Part shown: positions 11,241 through 18,917 of the stretch, one piece after another | Numbering within the stretch: the first letter of the stretch is position 1 | How the letters are laid out: every line of letters begins with the position of its first letter | Assembly (NCBI RefSeq): GCF_029433445.1 | Contig: NZ_JAQTIC010000007.1 | Span: 28,360-92,359, forward strand | Reading direction: 5' to 3' | Length of the DNA: 64,000 nucleotides | Source of the DNA: Lactobacillus sp. ESL0701 | GTDB lineage: Bacteria > Bacillota > Bacilli > Lactobacillales > Lactobacillaceae | Position numbers and translations under genes: made by a program | Notes under the pieces: model-generated | Seen by the model: the letters and a program-made list of their open reading frames with translations, nothing else | Told to the model about the DNA's origin: nothing | Databases searched by the model: none

Positions 11241-12896
11241 ATGAGTGAAAATCGTGCTCAAGAAATTACAAGCAAATTATGGGCTATGGCCAATGAATTG
11301 CGAGGAAATATGGCAGCTGATGAATACCGTAATTATATTCTGGGTTTCATGTTTTATCGGTATTTGTCTGAAAATCAATTAGATCATTTACGTAAAAGTG
11401 ACTTATTGACTGGAAATAATTTTGAAGAATTAAATAAAGACTATCTCAAGCAAGCAGTAGGCGATGAGCTGCAAGACTTCCTGACGGCAATTGCGGAAGA
11501 CTTAGGTTATGCAATTGAACCAGAATATACTTGGCAGTCGATTACTGATAAAGTCAATAATAATACGTTGAAGCCTGAAGATTTTCAAGAGATGTTTAAT
11601 CGCTTTAACGATAACACTAAGATTAATACTAATGCCGAACAAGATTTTAGTGGGGTCTTTGCCGATATTAACCTAGGTAACAGTCGTTTAGGAAATAATA
11701 CTAATCAACGTGCTAAGTCATTAATGAAAATTGTTAATTTGGTTGATCAGTTTGAATATAACGATGAATCTGGTCATGATATTCTAGGGGATGTTTATGA
11801 ATATCTGATTGCTAAGTTTGCCGGTAATTCTGGTAAAAAAGCCGGGGAGTTTTATACACCACACGAAGTTTCACAAGTTTTAGCTAGATTAGCAACTGCA
11901 TCTGCCAAGAATAATGGTGAGCCGTTTAGTGTCTATGATGCTGCGATGGGCTCAGGGTCATTGTTATTAACAGTTCAAGGTGAATTAAGTAAACAATTTG
12001 GCAAAAAGATTTCAGTTCGCTTCTATGGACAAGAATTAAATACGACAACATACAACTTGGCACGGATGAACTTAATGATGCACCATGTACCATATCAGAA
12101 TATGACTTTATCTAATGCTGATACTTTGGAAGAAGATTGGCCTGAGCGTAAAAATGTTGATGGTAGTGAAGGTCCACAAACTTTTGATGCAGTCGTGATG
12201 AATCCTCCATATTCGCAAAAGTGGGATAATGACGACCGAAAATTAAAGGATCCGCGCTTTGGGGAATATGGCGCATTACCACCTAAGAGTAAAGCAGATT
12301 ACTCCTTTGTTTTGCATGGTTTATACCACTTAAAAGATAGCGGTACAATGGCGATTGTTTTACCTCACGGTGTTTTGTTTAGAGGTGCTAAAGAAGGAAA
12401 AATTCGTCAGGCCTTAATTGATAAAAATCGTCTTGATGCTGTAATTGGATTGCCAGCAGGGTTATTCTATTCAACTAGTATTCCAACCGTTATTTTGGTA
12501 TTAAAGAAAAAGCGTGAGTGCAAAGATATCTTCTTTATTGATGCCAGCAAGGATTTTGAAAAAGGTAAAAATCAAAATCTATTGCGTGAAAAGGATATTG
12601 ATAAGATTGTTTCCACTTATCTTAAGCGTGAAGATGTTGATAAGTATGCTCATGACGCTAGTTTAGACGAAATTAAGGAAAACGAATATAATCTTAATAT
12701 TCCACGTTATGTAGATACATTTGAAGAAGAACCACCAGTTGACATTAAAAAAGTCGTGGCTGAAATTCAAGAAACTGATAAAAAGATTAGGGAGCTAAAT
12801 AGCTCTATATTAGAAGATTTGAATGACTTAGTAGGTTCTGATGAACAATCAAATCAAGAAATAGAATTGCTGAAGGAGTTGTTCAAGAATGAGTAA
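11241..12896 (+). CDS. hsdM: type I restriction-modification system, DNA methyltransferase subunit
   Basis: HsdM transfers methyl groups from S-adenosylmethionine to adenine N6 in the recognition site chosen by HsdS, and with HsdR and HsdS forms the restriction complex. The 551-residue protein has the N-terminal HsdM helical domain (about 8-150), the GEFYTP motif near 202, the SAM-binding AAMGSGSLL motif near 235, and the catalytic NPPY motif near 321, which marks an N6-adenine enzyme. RBS GGGAG precedes ATG 11241. Its end overlaps hsdS by 8 bases, indicating coupled translation. All catalytic motifs are intact. Confidence 0.96.
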   Translation: MSENRAQEITSKLWAMANELRGNMAADEYRNYILGFMFYRYLSENQLDHLRKSDLLTGNNFEELNKDYLKQAVGDELQDFLTAIAEDLGYAIEPEYTWQSITDKVNNNTLKPEDFQEMFNRFNDNTKINTNAEQDFSGVFADINLGNSRLGNNTNQRAKSLMKIVNLVDQFEYNDESGHDILGDVYEYLIAKFAGNSGKKAGEFYTPHEVSQVLARLATASAKNNGEPFSVYDAAMGSGSLLLTVQGELSKQFGKKISVRFYGQELNTTTYNLARMNLMMHHVPYQNMTLSNADTLEEDWPERKNVDGSEGPQTFDAVVMNPPYSQKWDNDDRKLKDPRFGEYGALPPKSKADYSFVLHGLYHLKDSGTMAIVLPHGVLFRGAKEGKIRQALIDKNRLDAVIGLPAGLFYSTSIPTVILVLKKKRECKDIFFIDASKDFEKGKNQNLLREKDIDKIVSTYLKREDVDKYAHDASLDEIKENEYNLNIPRYVDTFEEEPPVDIKKVVAEIQETDKKIRELNSSILEDLNDLVGSDEQSNQEIELLKELFKNE

Positions 12897-14094
12897 AGAT
12901 ACTAATGTACCGCGAATTAGATTCAAAGGATTCACTAACGCTTGGGAACGGGATAAACTAAAAAATATATTGTCTGAATTCAATAAAAAATCAAAAATAG
13001 AAAATCAATATAAAATTCTTTCTAGTACTAATAGTGGTATGGAGTTTCGAAATGGTCGTGTTTCTGGCAATTCAAATACTGGATACAAGATTGTTAAAAA
13101 TGGTGATTTAATACTTTCCCCACAAAATTTATGGTTAGGAAATATAAACGTTAATAATATTGGTGTTGGATTGGTTTCTCCTAGTTATAAAACATTTAAC
13201 TTTACTAATATTGATTCAAGCTTCATTGAGCCACAACTTAAAACAAAAAAAATGTTGGAAAAATATAAAAATGTATCAGTCCAAGGAGCAAGTGTAGTTA
13301 GACGAAATCTTGATTTAGAAGCTTTTTATCAAATTGATTTAAATAAGCCTAATATTGATGAGCAGCTTATTATTGGCAACTTTTTTAAAAAAATCATTCT
13401 TTTTATTACTCTCCAAGAACGTAAGCTAGAACTGTATAAACAACTTAAGAAATATTTGCTTCAAAAGATGTTTGCCAATGAACAGGAAAAAGTCCCTCAA
13501 ATTAGATTTAAAGGATTTAATGAAGATTGGGAACAACATAAGCTTGAAAAACTAGCTAAATTTTCAAAAGGCATTGGTTATACAAAAAATGATTTAAAAG
13601 ATAGTGGCGAACCAATTATTCTTTATGGTCGCCTTTATACACAGTACGAAACGGTAATTAAAAAAGTTGATACTTTTGTAAATAAAAAAGTCAATTCTGT
13701 AGTTAGTACAGGTGGTGAAGTCATTGTACCAGCTTCTGGAGAAACTGCAAAAGATATATCAAGGGCTTCAGCTATTGGAACATCAGGAATTATTTTAGCT
13801 GGAGATTTAAATATTATTGATACAGGAAAAGATATTAGTTCTGTATTCCTTGCCTTAAATATTTCTAATGGTACACAGCAAAAAGAATTGTCCAAACATG
13901 CACAAGGAAAGTCTGTAGTTCATTTACATAATTCTGATTTAAAAAAAGTTATGTTAAATCATCCATCATTAAACGAACAACAAAAAATCAGCTCACTTTT
14001 CTTGAATTTAGATAGTCTCATTACTGGCAAAAATCACAAACTAAAGTTATATAAACAACTTAAACAATATCTTCTCCAAAATTTATTCTGTTAA
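12889..14094 (+). CDS. hsdS: type I restriction-modification specificity subunit (expressed copy)
   Basis: HsdS recognises the bipartite DNA target of the type I enzyme. The 401 residues hold two target recognition domains (TRD1 about 18-170, TRD2 about 215-365), each preceded by a V-P-(R/Q)-I-R-F-K-G-F box and followed by a long spacer helix with the motif LYKQLK(K/Q)YLLQ. RBS AAGGAG lies in hsdM and ATG 12889 overlaps the hsdM end. A 107-bp stretch (13408-13514) at the centre and a 15-bp stretch near the N-terminus (12941-12955) recur in inverse orientation in the second hsdS at 16079-17223, so both TRDs can in principle be swapped by inversion. It is the copy with start, RBS and promoter. 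Confidence 0.95.
   Translation: MSKDTNVPRIRFKGFTNAWERDKLKNILSEFNKKSKIENQYKILSSTNSGMEFRNGRVSGNSNTGYKIVKNGDLILSPQNLWLGNINVNNIGVGLVSPSYKTFNFTNIDSSFIEPQLKTKKMLEKYKNVSVQGASVVRRNLDLEAFYQIDLNKPNIDEQLIIGNFFKKIILFITLQERKLELYKQLKKYLLQKMFANEQEKVPQIRFKGFNEDWEQHKLEKLAKFSKGIGYTKNDLKDSGEPIILYGRLYTQYETVIKKVDTFVNKKVNSVVSTGGEVIVPASGETAKDISRASAIGTSGIILAGDLNIIDTGKDISSVFLALNISNGTQQKELSKHAQGKSVVHLHNSDLKKVMLNHPSLNEQQKISSLFLNLDSLITGKNHKLKLYKQLKQYLLQNLFC
12941..12955 (+). repeat. short inverted repeat at TRD1 start, copy 1
   Basis: The 15-mer CTTGGGAACGGGATA inside the hsdS N-terminal box occurs in reverse complement at 17209-17223 at the corresponding position of the silent hsdS. Inversion between the two would exchange TRD1 and TRD2 together in frame. 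Confidence 0.8.
13408..13514 (+). repeat. 107-bp central inverted repeat of hsdS, copy 1
   Basis: Identical, base for base, to the reverse complement of 16639-16745. It encodes the central spacer helix and the second V-P-Q-I-R-F-K-G box (about residues 174-209). Flanking sequence diverges at once, so this is a conserved crossover segment rather than general paralogy. Confidence 0.92.
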
Positions 14095-14113
14095 TCACAA
14101 TATAATACATACA

Positions 14114-14160
14114 AAAAAGGACATATTTTTCAATTAATTCAGAAAAAGTATGTCCTTTTT
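14114..14160. terminator. terminator after hsdS
   Basis: AAAAAGGACATA pairs with TATGTCCTTTTT around an AT-rich loop 20 bases after the hsdS stop. T-runs on both strands make it usable in either direction, also for the minus-strand remnant and recombinase. Confidence 0.88.
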
Positions 14161-14177
14161 ATTTGATTTGAAGAAAA

Positions 14178-14396
14178 TTATCGTCTATTTTCAATAGCTT
14201 TAACAAAAAATATATAAACTATTTTACCTATTATTGGCAATGCCAATGATACGCTATAAATTATAGCAATCTATGTCATCTACGTTAGTAAAGCGTGTCT
14301 TATCTGTTTATCATTCACGCACTTTTTTAGTACATCAGCATTTTTAAGATCTAAAGTTTCATTGACAAAATTACAATGATCTGACTTTTTTCGTAC
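14178..14396 (-). pseudogene. decayed small membrane-protein gene
   Basis: On the minus strand one reading frame runs about 73 codons and is broken by two TAG codons close together (14280-14282 and about 14274). Its first half is a charged, helix-like peptide (for example FVNETLDLKNADVLKKC) and its second half a hydrophobic segment with the look of a membrane helix (SVSLALPIIGKIVYIFF), ending KAIENRR. No start codon or RBS is clear. I do not recognise the family. It lies directly downstream of the recombinase on the same strand, so it may be a remnant brought with the island. This fills most of the gap between hsdS and the recombinase; the rest (14397-14439) shows nothing. Confidence 0.4.
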
Positions 14397-14439
14397 TTAA
14401 TATAATCTTTTGTGAACTTTCACGTTTTGACTCCATTAA

Positions 14440-15360
14440 CTATTTCAACGTTGAAATATAATTAATAATTTTATTGTTATCTTGATTATCTAGTTCGCGA
14501 ATCACATGAAGATATGTTTCTTGAGTTGTTGTAATACTGGAATGGCCCAGTCTCCTAGCAACTGAAGCAATTGAAACACCAGCGTAGAGTAGCACACTAG
14601 CGTGAGTATGTCTTAAACCATGAACACTGATTATTGGAATATTAGCACGTTTACATAAAATTTCCAAGCGATTATTAATTGTGGAATTAAATATGCGTTG
14701 TTGCTTCTGAACGAATATTGGCTTACTTACATTCATTTTTTTAGTTAAATGTTTAAATTGTGTATTTAACTTGCGATCAATTGGTATTTTGCGAATTGAT
14801 GAATCATTTTTAGTTGGGATAAAATTGCCAATTTTTGATTTATAATCCCAAGTCTTATTAACATTAAGAGTTCTAGCTTCAAAATCAAAATCTTTAGCAG
14901 TTAATCCCAATACTTCACTAAACCTTAAACCCGTTTTAGCTACAAGCAAAATAAAATAGTCCCAAGAAATTCTTGGGCCTATTTCCAATTCTCGCATTAA
15001 TTTAATGAGCTCTTTTTGACTAAGATATTTCTTCTTGTGATTACGAATTATTGTTCCTTTAATAACGACTTTTCGGGTTGGATCACGCTTAATTAACTCA
15101 TCGTCAAGAGCATCAATTAGCGAAGACTTAAGATGACGATTAAAATCAATTACCGTTTGATGCTCATGATTTTTCGCATATTCATTAATAATTTTTTGAT
15201 ATAATTTACGATCTAATTGATCTAAAGTAACATTAGGTGCTAATTTCTTCAACGTTCTAAGAGTAATCTGATACTTTGCAAAGGTAACAGGTCTAACTGC
15301 ACCATTTTTATATAATTCTATCCATTCTTCAAAATACTCCCAAAATAACTGCTTGTTCAT
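14440..15360 (-). CDS. tyrosine recombinase (probable hsdS invertase)
   Basis: A 306-residue lambda-integrase-family site-specific recombinase. The N-terminal SAM-like core-binding domain is about residues 5-95 and the catalytic domain about 110-300. The active-site residues are all present: Arg146 (TGLRFSEV), His247 and Arg250 (HGLRH), His273 (LGHSS) and the nucleophile Tyr283. It lacks the AP2-type arm-binding domain of typical phage integrases, and is shorter, like recombinases (PsrA/CreX type) that flip hsdS genes. It sits between the two inverted hsdS copies, and no phage or ICE genes are near, so I infer that its substrate is the hsdS inverted repeats. The start has GGAGG about eight bases before ATG. 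Confidence 0.9.
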   Translation of the reverse strand: MNKQLFWEYFEEWIELYKNGAVRPVTFAKYQITLRTLKKLAPNVTLDQLDRKLYQKIINEYAKNHEHQTVIDFNRHLKSSLIDALDDELIKRDPTRKVVIKGTIIRNHKKKYLSQKELIKLMRELEIGPRISWDYFILLVAKTGLRFSEVLGLTAKDFDFEARTLNVNKTWDYKSKIGNFIPTKNDSSIRKIPIDRKLNTQFKHLTKKMNVSKPIFVQKQQRIFNSTINNRLEILCKRANIPIISVHGLRHTHASVLLYAGVSIASVARRLGHSSITTTQETYLHVIRELDNQDNNKIINYISTLK

Positions 15361-15501
15361 AAAAATAATACCTCCAAATAATTTTACTCATAGGGCTTAA
15401 TTAGCTTAAACTATGTTGGATAATGGTCAAAAAGTAATGCATTTGTAGCCACAAATTATTGCTAAATACAAATAATAATAAAATTGATTTGAGGCGATAT
15501 T

Positions 15502-15759
15502 ATTAATAAAACTTTGCAGGTACAAATGGATAGCAAACTTGTGGATGAAGCAGAAAGAATCTTAAAAGATTTAGAACGGCATTGTTCAACTGCCTTGAAA
15601 ATTTTTTATCAACAAATTACATGAAATAATGGCTTACTTTTTGTAGTTAAAAAATCTAAAATACTAAATGAAGAAACTCTAGATACTACGAATGAAGACG
15701 TATCTAAGGCCAATACATACGATGATTTAGATGAATAGTGGCATGATTTAGGTATTTAA
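15502..15759 (+). pseudogene. DinJ/RelB-family antitoxin remnant
   Basis: A plus-strand frame reads like a DinJ/RelB antitoxin: an opening TLQVQMDSKLVDEAERIL ribbon and helix, then LKDLERHCSTALKIFYQQI, then NGLLFVVKK and a C-terminal NEDVSKANTYDDLDE segment. It is broken by TGA at 15622 and TAG at 15736. A good RBS-like GAGG (15491) precedes it, but the start position is now ATT, not ATG. The toxin remnant follows in the same direction. Family resemblance is from recalled motifs of DinJ proteins; the loss of function is direct from the stops. Confidence 0.7.
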
Positions 15760-15761
15760 AC

Positions 15762-16036
15762 TAAGTTAAAATATTAAAGTTACAGCTAAGTTAAATAAAG
15801 ATGTCAAATGATATAACAAGCAAGTATTACCAATAACTCAACTTAAGCTGATTATTCATGAATTTGAGCAAAATTACAGCTTGTCTTAAAATCATAAAAA
15901 TAATGCTTGGGATGGGAATTATTCTAATTATCTTTAATACCATATAAAGCTAGATCGATTATTAATCTATCAAATTAATAAAACAACTTTGGCACTTATT
16001 AGAATATGCAGTCATGCAGAACTATTTAAAAAATAA
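15762..16036 (+). pseudogene. YafQ/RelE-family toxin remnant
   Basis: Immediately after the broken antitoxin, plus-strand frames recover the pattern of a YafQ-type mRNA interferase: a lysine-rich start, NNAWDGNYSNY in place of the usual W-G-Y-R segment, then KLDRLLIYQINKTTLALIRICSHAELF, matching the family's H-x-x-x-D-W-L-L-I-Y and G-S-H-x-x-L-F C-terminus. Stops (for example TAA in TCTTAAAATC and TTTAATACC) interrupt it. The pair is thus a dead type II toxin-antitoxin module. A hairpin terminator follows. Confidence 0.65.
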
Positions 16037-16071
16037 AGCCATATTCTTTAGTTGAAGAATATGGCTTTTTA
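16035..16071. terminator. bidirectional terminator between toxin remnant and silent hsdS
   Basis: AAAGCCATATTCTT (16035-16048) pairs perfectly with AAGAATATGGCTTT (16055-16068) around a six-base loop, with T-runs on both strands. It ends the remnant on the plus strand and the silent hsdS on the minus strand. Confidence 0.9.
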
Positions 16072-16078
16072 ATGTATG

Positions 16079-17128
16079 TTAACAAAATAAATTTTGAAGA
16101 AAGTATTGTTTAATAGAATGAAATATATTTGTTGTTTCTATAGATTTAATTTGTAAATCTATTTTTTCAAAAAATCCCCCTATATCAAATTGTTCTTTCA
16201 AAAGTGGAAACTTTAGCTTTATTTTACCTATTTCTTCCTTATTTATTTTTTTAGGAAAAGCCACTTGTAAAGTCCTTTTCCAAATTTCTTTTTGAACTTG
16301 TGGGGTATTAATAGAACTAAATAGAAATAATGAATTGATACTTTTAGGTTTTATTAAAGCAAGACTAACATAATATGCCACAGATTCTCGTCTTTTATAA
16401 ATATTTGCAACACCTACACTTCCAATTCTTGTCATAAATATATCACCCTTTTGAGGCGGATTTTTAAAATCTTTTTTGAAATCCTTTTTTGAAATATATT
16501 TAGTTGAATTAAGTGTTTTAATGTTTTCTACGCTTAAAAACTTTATACCATAATCAGTATAATTTGGAGTTTGGTGAACGCCATCAAAAATATTTACCAT
16601 TTTGTGTAATGAGTTTACTTTCCAATCTTCATAAAACCCTTTAAATCTAATTTGAGGGACTTTTTCCTGTTCATTGGCAAACATCTTTTGAAGCAAATAT
16701 TTCTTAAGTTGTTTATACAGTTCTAGCTTACGTTCTTGGAGAGTTATTAGGTAATCAATATTTTTAAGGAATTGTCCTATCTGTTTTTGTTCTTCATAAA
16801 TAGGAAACATAACTTTTTGTTTTAAAAAATCAGAAGTTACTAAATTATTCATCATAGTAGCTTTAATCGTTGATTTTCTAAGGATATTACGCATAAAAAT
16901 CTCATTATTGATAAAGTGCTTCCAATAATATAAATCATATTTTTTTATAGGTCTGAATACATTGAAAACATGTGATACTATACCATCTCCAATATCGTTT
17001 TCGACAAATCTTCCAAATGCATAATTTTTACTTTTATTACCTTCAAAAGCAATATCACCTAAGCGAAAAACATTATATGTTTTCATATAATTTATATCTG
17101 ATTGTTTAATTTCTTTTTTGAAATACAT
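16079..17128 (-). CDS. hsdS: second HsdS specificity subunit, silent cassette
   Basis: The minus strand encodes 349 residues of an HsdS: a first TRD, the spacer helix LYKQLKKYLLQ with the V-P-Q-I-R-F-K-G-F box, a second TRD and the C-terminal KQYFLQNLFC tail like that of the expressed copy. The frame remains open upstream of the first ATG (17128) to about 17235, through WERD at the 15-bp repeat, but the N-terminal I-R-F-K-G-F box, a start codon and an RBS are missing. It is therefore best read as a promoterless donor of two alternative TRDs. The TRD sequences differ wholly from those of the expressed copy. The 107-bp and 15-bp inverted repeats let it be joined in frame to the expressed 5' end. 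Confidence 0.88.
   Translation of the reverse strand: MYFKKEIKQSDINYMKTYNVFRLGDIAFEGNKSKNYAFGRFVENDIGDGIVSHVFNVFRPIKKYDLYYWKHFINNEIFMRNILRKSTIKATMMNNLVTSDFLKQKVMFPIYEEQKQIGQFLKNIDYLITLQERKLELYKQLKKYLLQKMFANEQEKVPQIRFKGFYEDWKVNSLHKMVNIFDGVHQTPNYTDYGIKFLSVENIKTLNSTKYISKKDFKKDFKNPPQKGDIFMTRIGSVGVANIYKRRESVAYYVSLALIKPKSINSLFLFSSINTPQVQKEIWKRTLQVAFPKKINKEEIGKIKLKFPLLKEQFDIGGFFEKIDLQIKSIETTNIFHSIKQYFLQNLFC
16639..16745 (-). repeat. 107-bp central inverted repeat of hsdS, copy 2
   Basis: Exact reverse complement of 13408-13514; see that entry. The segment between the copies (about 3.1 kb) carries TRD2 of the expressed gene, the recombinase, the dead toxin-antitoxin pair and TRD2 of the silent gene. 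Confidence 0.92.
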
Positions 17129-17208
17129 ATTTGCTACTGAAATAATCGAAGATTGTTTAAATGATAAATCGTTCTTTTCAGATACTTTTTTATATAAACT
17201 TGAAAAAG

Positions 17209-17223
17209 TATCCCGTTCCCAAG
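17209..17223 (-). repeat. short inverted repeat at TRD1 start, copy 2
   Basis: TATCCCGTTCCCAAG is the exact reverse complement of 12941-12955 and falls in the same reading frame of the silent hsdS. Confidence 0.8.
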
Positions 17224-17280
17224 TAAATGTATCATGTGATAGAAACTAACTAATACTAAATTATCCAAATAATTATTGAC

Positions 17281-17333
17281 AATATTCTAACTATCTGAGT
17301 AATACATTAAAAATAGGCGATAGAATAATAATT
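17281..17333 (+). repeat. diverged direct repeat, copy A
   Basis: This 53-base stretch aligns without gaps to 17652-17704 at 40 of 53 positions. Twelve of the 13 differences are transitions. Copy B lies just upstream of the dehydrogenase promoter and the candidate small RNA lies between the copies. Confidence 0.7.
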
Positions 17334-17440
17334 GTGATATGACTTAAGTATTCAGTCGTTGCTTAAACGAAAAGAAGAATTGATGATGCGACTCAAGAGT
17401 ATAAGTTTTATTCTCAAAATTCATGCGCTATAATGACAAA

Positions 17441-17557
17441 AGAAAAGAAGTTCTAATGGGAATAGAACTCCTTACAGAAGCCACTAGCTAAAGTGGTGGC
17501 AAATAATAATTATCTAGTAATCATCAGCTCTGCCAAGCTAAAGTGATTACTTTTTGT
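17441..17557 (+). ncRNA. candidate structured small RNA
   Basis: No ORF covers this part of the 640-base gap after the silent hsdS. A TATAAT (17429-17434) with a weak TTTTAT -35 at 17-base spacing precedes three successive hairpins: AGTTCTA/TAGAACT (17449-17469), GCCACT/AGTGG (17480-17496), and AGTAATCA/TGATTACT (17516-17551) followed by five T, a rho-independent terminator. The 10-mer AGCTAAAGTG occurs twice (17486-17495, 17536-17545). Repeats and a terminal hairpin recall antitoxin RNAs of par/Fst-type systems, but I find no Fst-like toxin on the opposite strand. Function unknown. Confidence 0.5.
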
Positions 17558-17651
17558 TTCTCGTAAAAAATAGATATAAATGAATATAATTATAGTTTTA
17601 TTGTTTTAAAATAATCTGCTGTAATAACAAATTTAAAGCTGGGTTTATCGC

Positions 17652-17704
17652 AATATTTTAGTTAGCTAAGTGATGCGTTAAAAATAAGCAATAGAGCGAT
17701 AATT
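17652..17704 (+). repeat. diverged direct repeat, copy B
   Basis: Partner of copy A at 17281-17333. It ends 15 bases before the TATAAT of the dehydrogenase promoter. Confidence 0.7.
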
Positions 17705-17719
17705 AATCTAATTAATTGC

Positions 17720-17725
17720 TATAAT
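17720..17725 (+). promoter_or_regulatory. -10 element of the hydroxyacid dehydrogenase promoter
   Basis: TATAAT preceded by TTGC (extended -10-like context) about 45 bases before the GTG start. No clear -35 is seen at the expected distance. Confidence 0.5.
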
Positions 17726-17768
17726 AAGATTGATTAAAATTCTTTGATGATAGAAACGAGGAAACAGC

Positions 17769-18731
17769 GTGAAAATTGTAAATTTGGATAGTTATGCCTT
17801 GAACCCAGGTGATTTAGATTGGACACCACTAAAAGAATTTGGCGAATACAGATTATATGATCGGACACCAGTTGATGATAACGCAGAAATTTTGCGCCGG
17901 ATTGATGATGCTGAGATTGTCTTAACCAATAAAACACCCCTTGATGAACAGGTGATTAATGCAGCGCCGAACTTAAAGTATATAGGGGTGACGGCAACAG
18001 GCTACAATGTGATTGATGTTGATGCAGCTAAGAAAGCTGGCGTTACTGTTACAAACGTTCCAACTTATGGTTCAGATGCCGTAGCGCAATTTACTTTTGC
18101 CTTATTATTAGAAATTTATAATCAAGTTGGTTTACATAACAAGTTAGTTCATGAGGGCAAGTGGACGAGCAATCCTGACTTTACATTTTGGGCTAAGCCA
18201 TTATTTGAATTGCAAGGCAAGACCATTGGCTTAATCGGTTTTGGTGCAATTGCTAAGCGCGTTGCCGAAATTGCGCATGCGTTTAACATGAATGTCATTT
18301 TCTACAATCATCGTCCTAAAGAAGTTCCTGGTGATTGGGTTAAGCAGGTTAGTCTTGATGAGTTGTACAAAGAGGCAGATATTATCTCGCTGCACGTGCC
18401 ACAAACTCCTGAAACAACCAATATGATTTGTGCTGGTTCAATTAAGCAAATGAAGTCCGGTGTCGTCATTATTAATACGGCTCGCGGTGGCCTCATTAAT
18501 GAGGCGGACTTAGCTGCTTCTTTAAATGACGGCAAAGTTGCTGCTGCCGGTGTTGATGTTGCGCAAACAGAGCCGATAGCTGCAGACAGTCCATTATTGA
18601 CAGCAAAGAATTGTTACATTACACCGCATATTGCATGGGCTCCTCATGAAACACGTGATCGCTTATTACAGATTGTTTTTGATAATTTACGAGCTTACTT
18701 AAATGGCAAAAAATTAAACGTTATTGAATAA
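17769..18731 (+). CDS. D-2-hydroxyacid dehydrogenase, NAD-dependent
   Basis: A 320-residue cytosolic oxidoreductase of the D-isomer 2-hydroxyacid dehydrogenase family, interconverting a 2-keto acid and its D-2-hydroxy acid. The dinucleotide-binding loop is GLIGFGAIAKRV (about 154-165; the third glycine of GxGxxG is Ala162). The catalytic triad is Arg239 (NTARGG), Glu268 (AQTEP) and His287 (TPHIAWAP). The PHIAWAP tail and overall pattern are closer to glycerate/hydroxypyruvate reductases than to D-lactate dehydrogenase, but the substrate cannot be told. The start is GTG at 17769, with GAGGAAA six to eight bases upstream. Single gene with its own promoter and terminator. Confidence 0.9.
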   Translation: MKIVNLDSYALNPGDLDWTPLKEFGEYRLYDRTPVDDNAEILRRIDDAEIVLTNKTPLDEQVINAAPNLKYIGVTATGYNVIDVDAAKKAGVTVTNVPTYGSDAVAQFTFALLLEIYNQVGLHNKLVHEGKWTSNPDFTFWAKPLFELQGKTIGLIGFGAIAKRVAEIAHAFNMNVIFYNHRPKEVPGDWVKQVSLDELYKEADIISLHVPQTPETTNMICAGSIKQMKSGVVIINTARGGLINEADLAASLNDGKVAAAGVDVAQTEPIAADSPLLTAKNCYITPHIAWAPHETRDRLLQIVFDNLRAYLNGKKLNVIE

Positions 18732-18750
18732 TTATCATTAACGACTAAAT

Positions 18751-18808
18751 AAAAGGTATTAATTCAAGTTCCTCACTAAAAATAAGGATTGAATTAATGC
18801 CTTTTTAG
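18751..18808 (+). terminator. terminator after the dehydrogenase
   Basis: AAAAGGTATTAATTCAA pairs with TTGAATTAATGCCTTTTT, a 17-bp imperfect stem with a long loop and T-run. Confidence 0.85.
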
Positions 18809-18831
18809 TTTTTACTAAGCAATATTATTAA

Positions 18832-18844
18832 AGTTTGCCAAATT
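18832..18844. promoter_or_regulatory. putative operator before the LuxR-type regulator
   Basis: AGTTTGCCAAATT is a pseudo-palindrome nearly identical to AATTTGCCAAATT at 19986-19998 before the MFS gene; TTTGCCAAATTA is shared exactly. Distances to the start codons (74 and 94 bases) are similar. Confidence 0.4.
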
Positions 18845-18917
18845 AATGTAAGCGATTGTGTTAAACTCAAGATAGATAGTTACAAAGTTGGCATGATTGG
18901 GGATAGGAGCTTTAATT

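Noticed and set aside
14440..15360. Integrase as a sign of a prophage or ICE
   Set aside because: No phage, conjugation or attachment-site genes are near; its position between inverted hsdS copies explains it better.
17441..17768. Fst-type toxin opposite the candidate small RNA
   Set aside because: Minus-strand frames between 17557 and 17768 have stops and no hydrophobic toxin peptide with a start.
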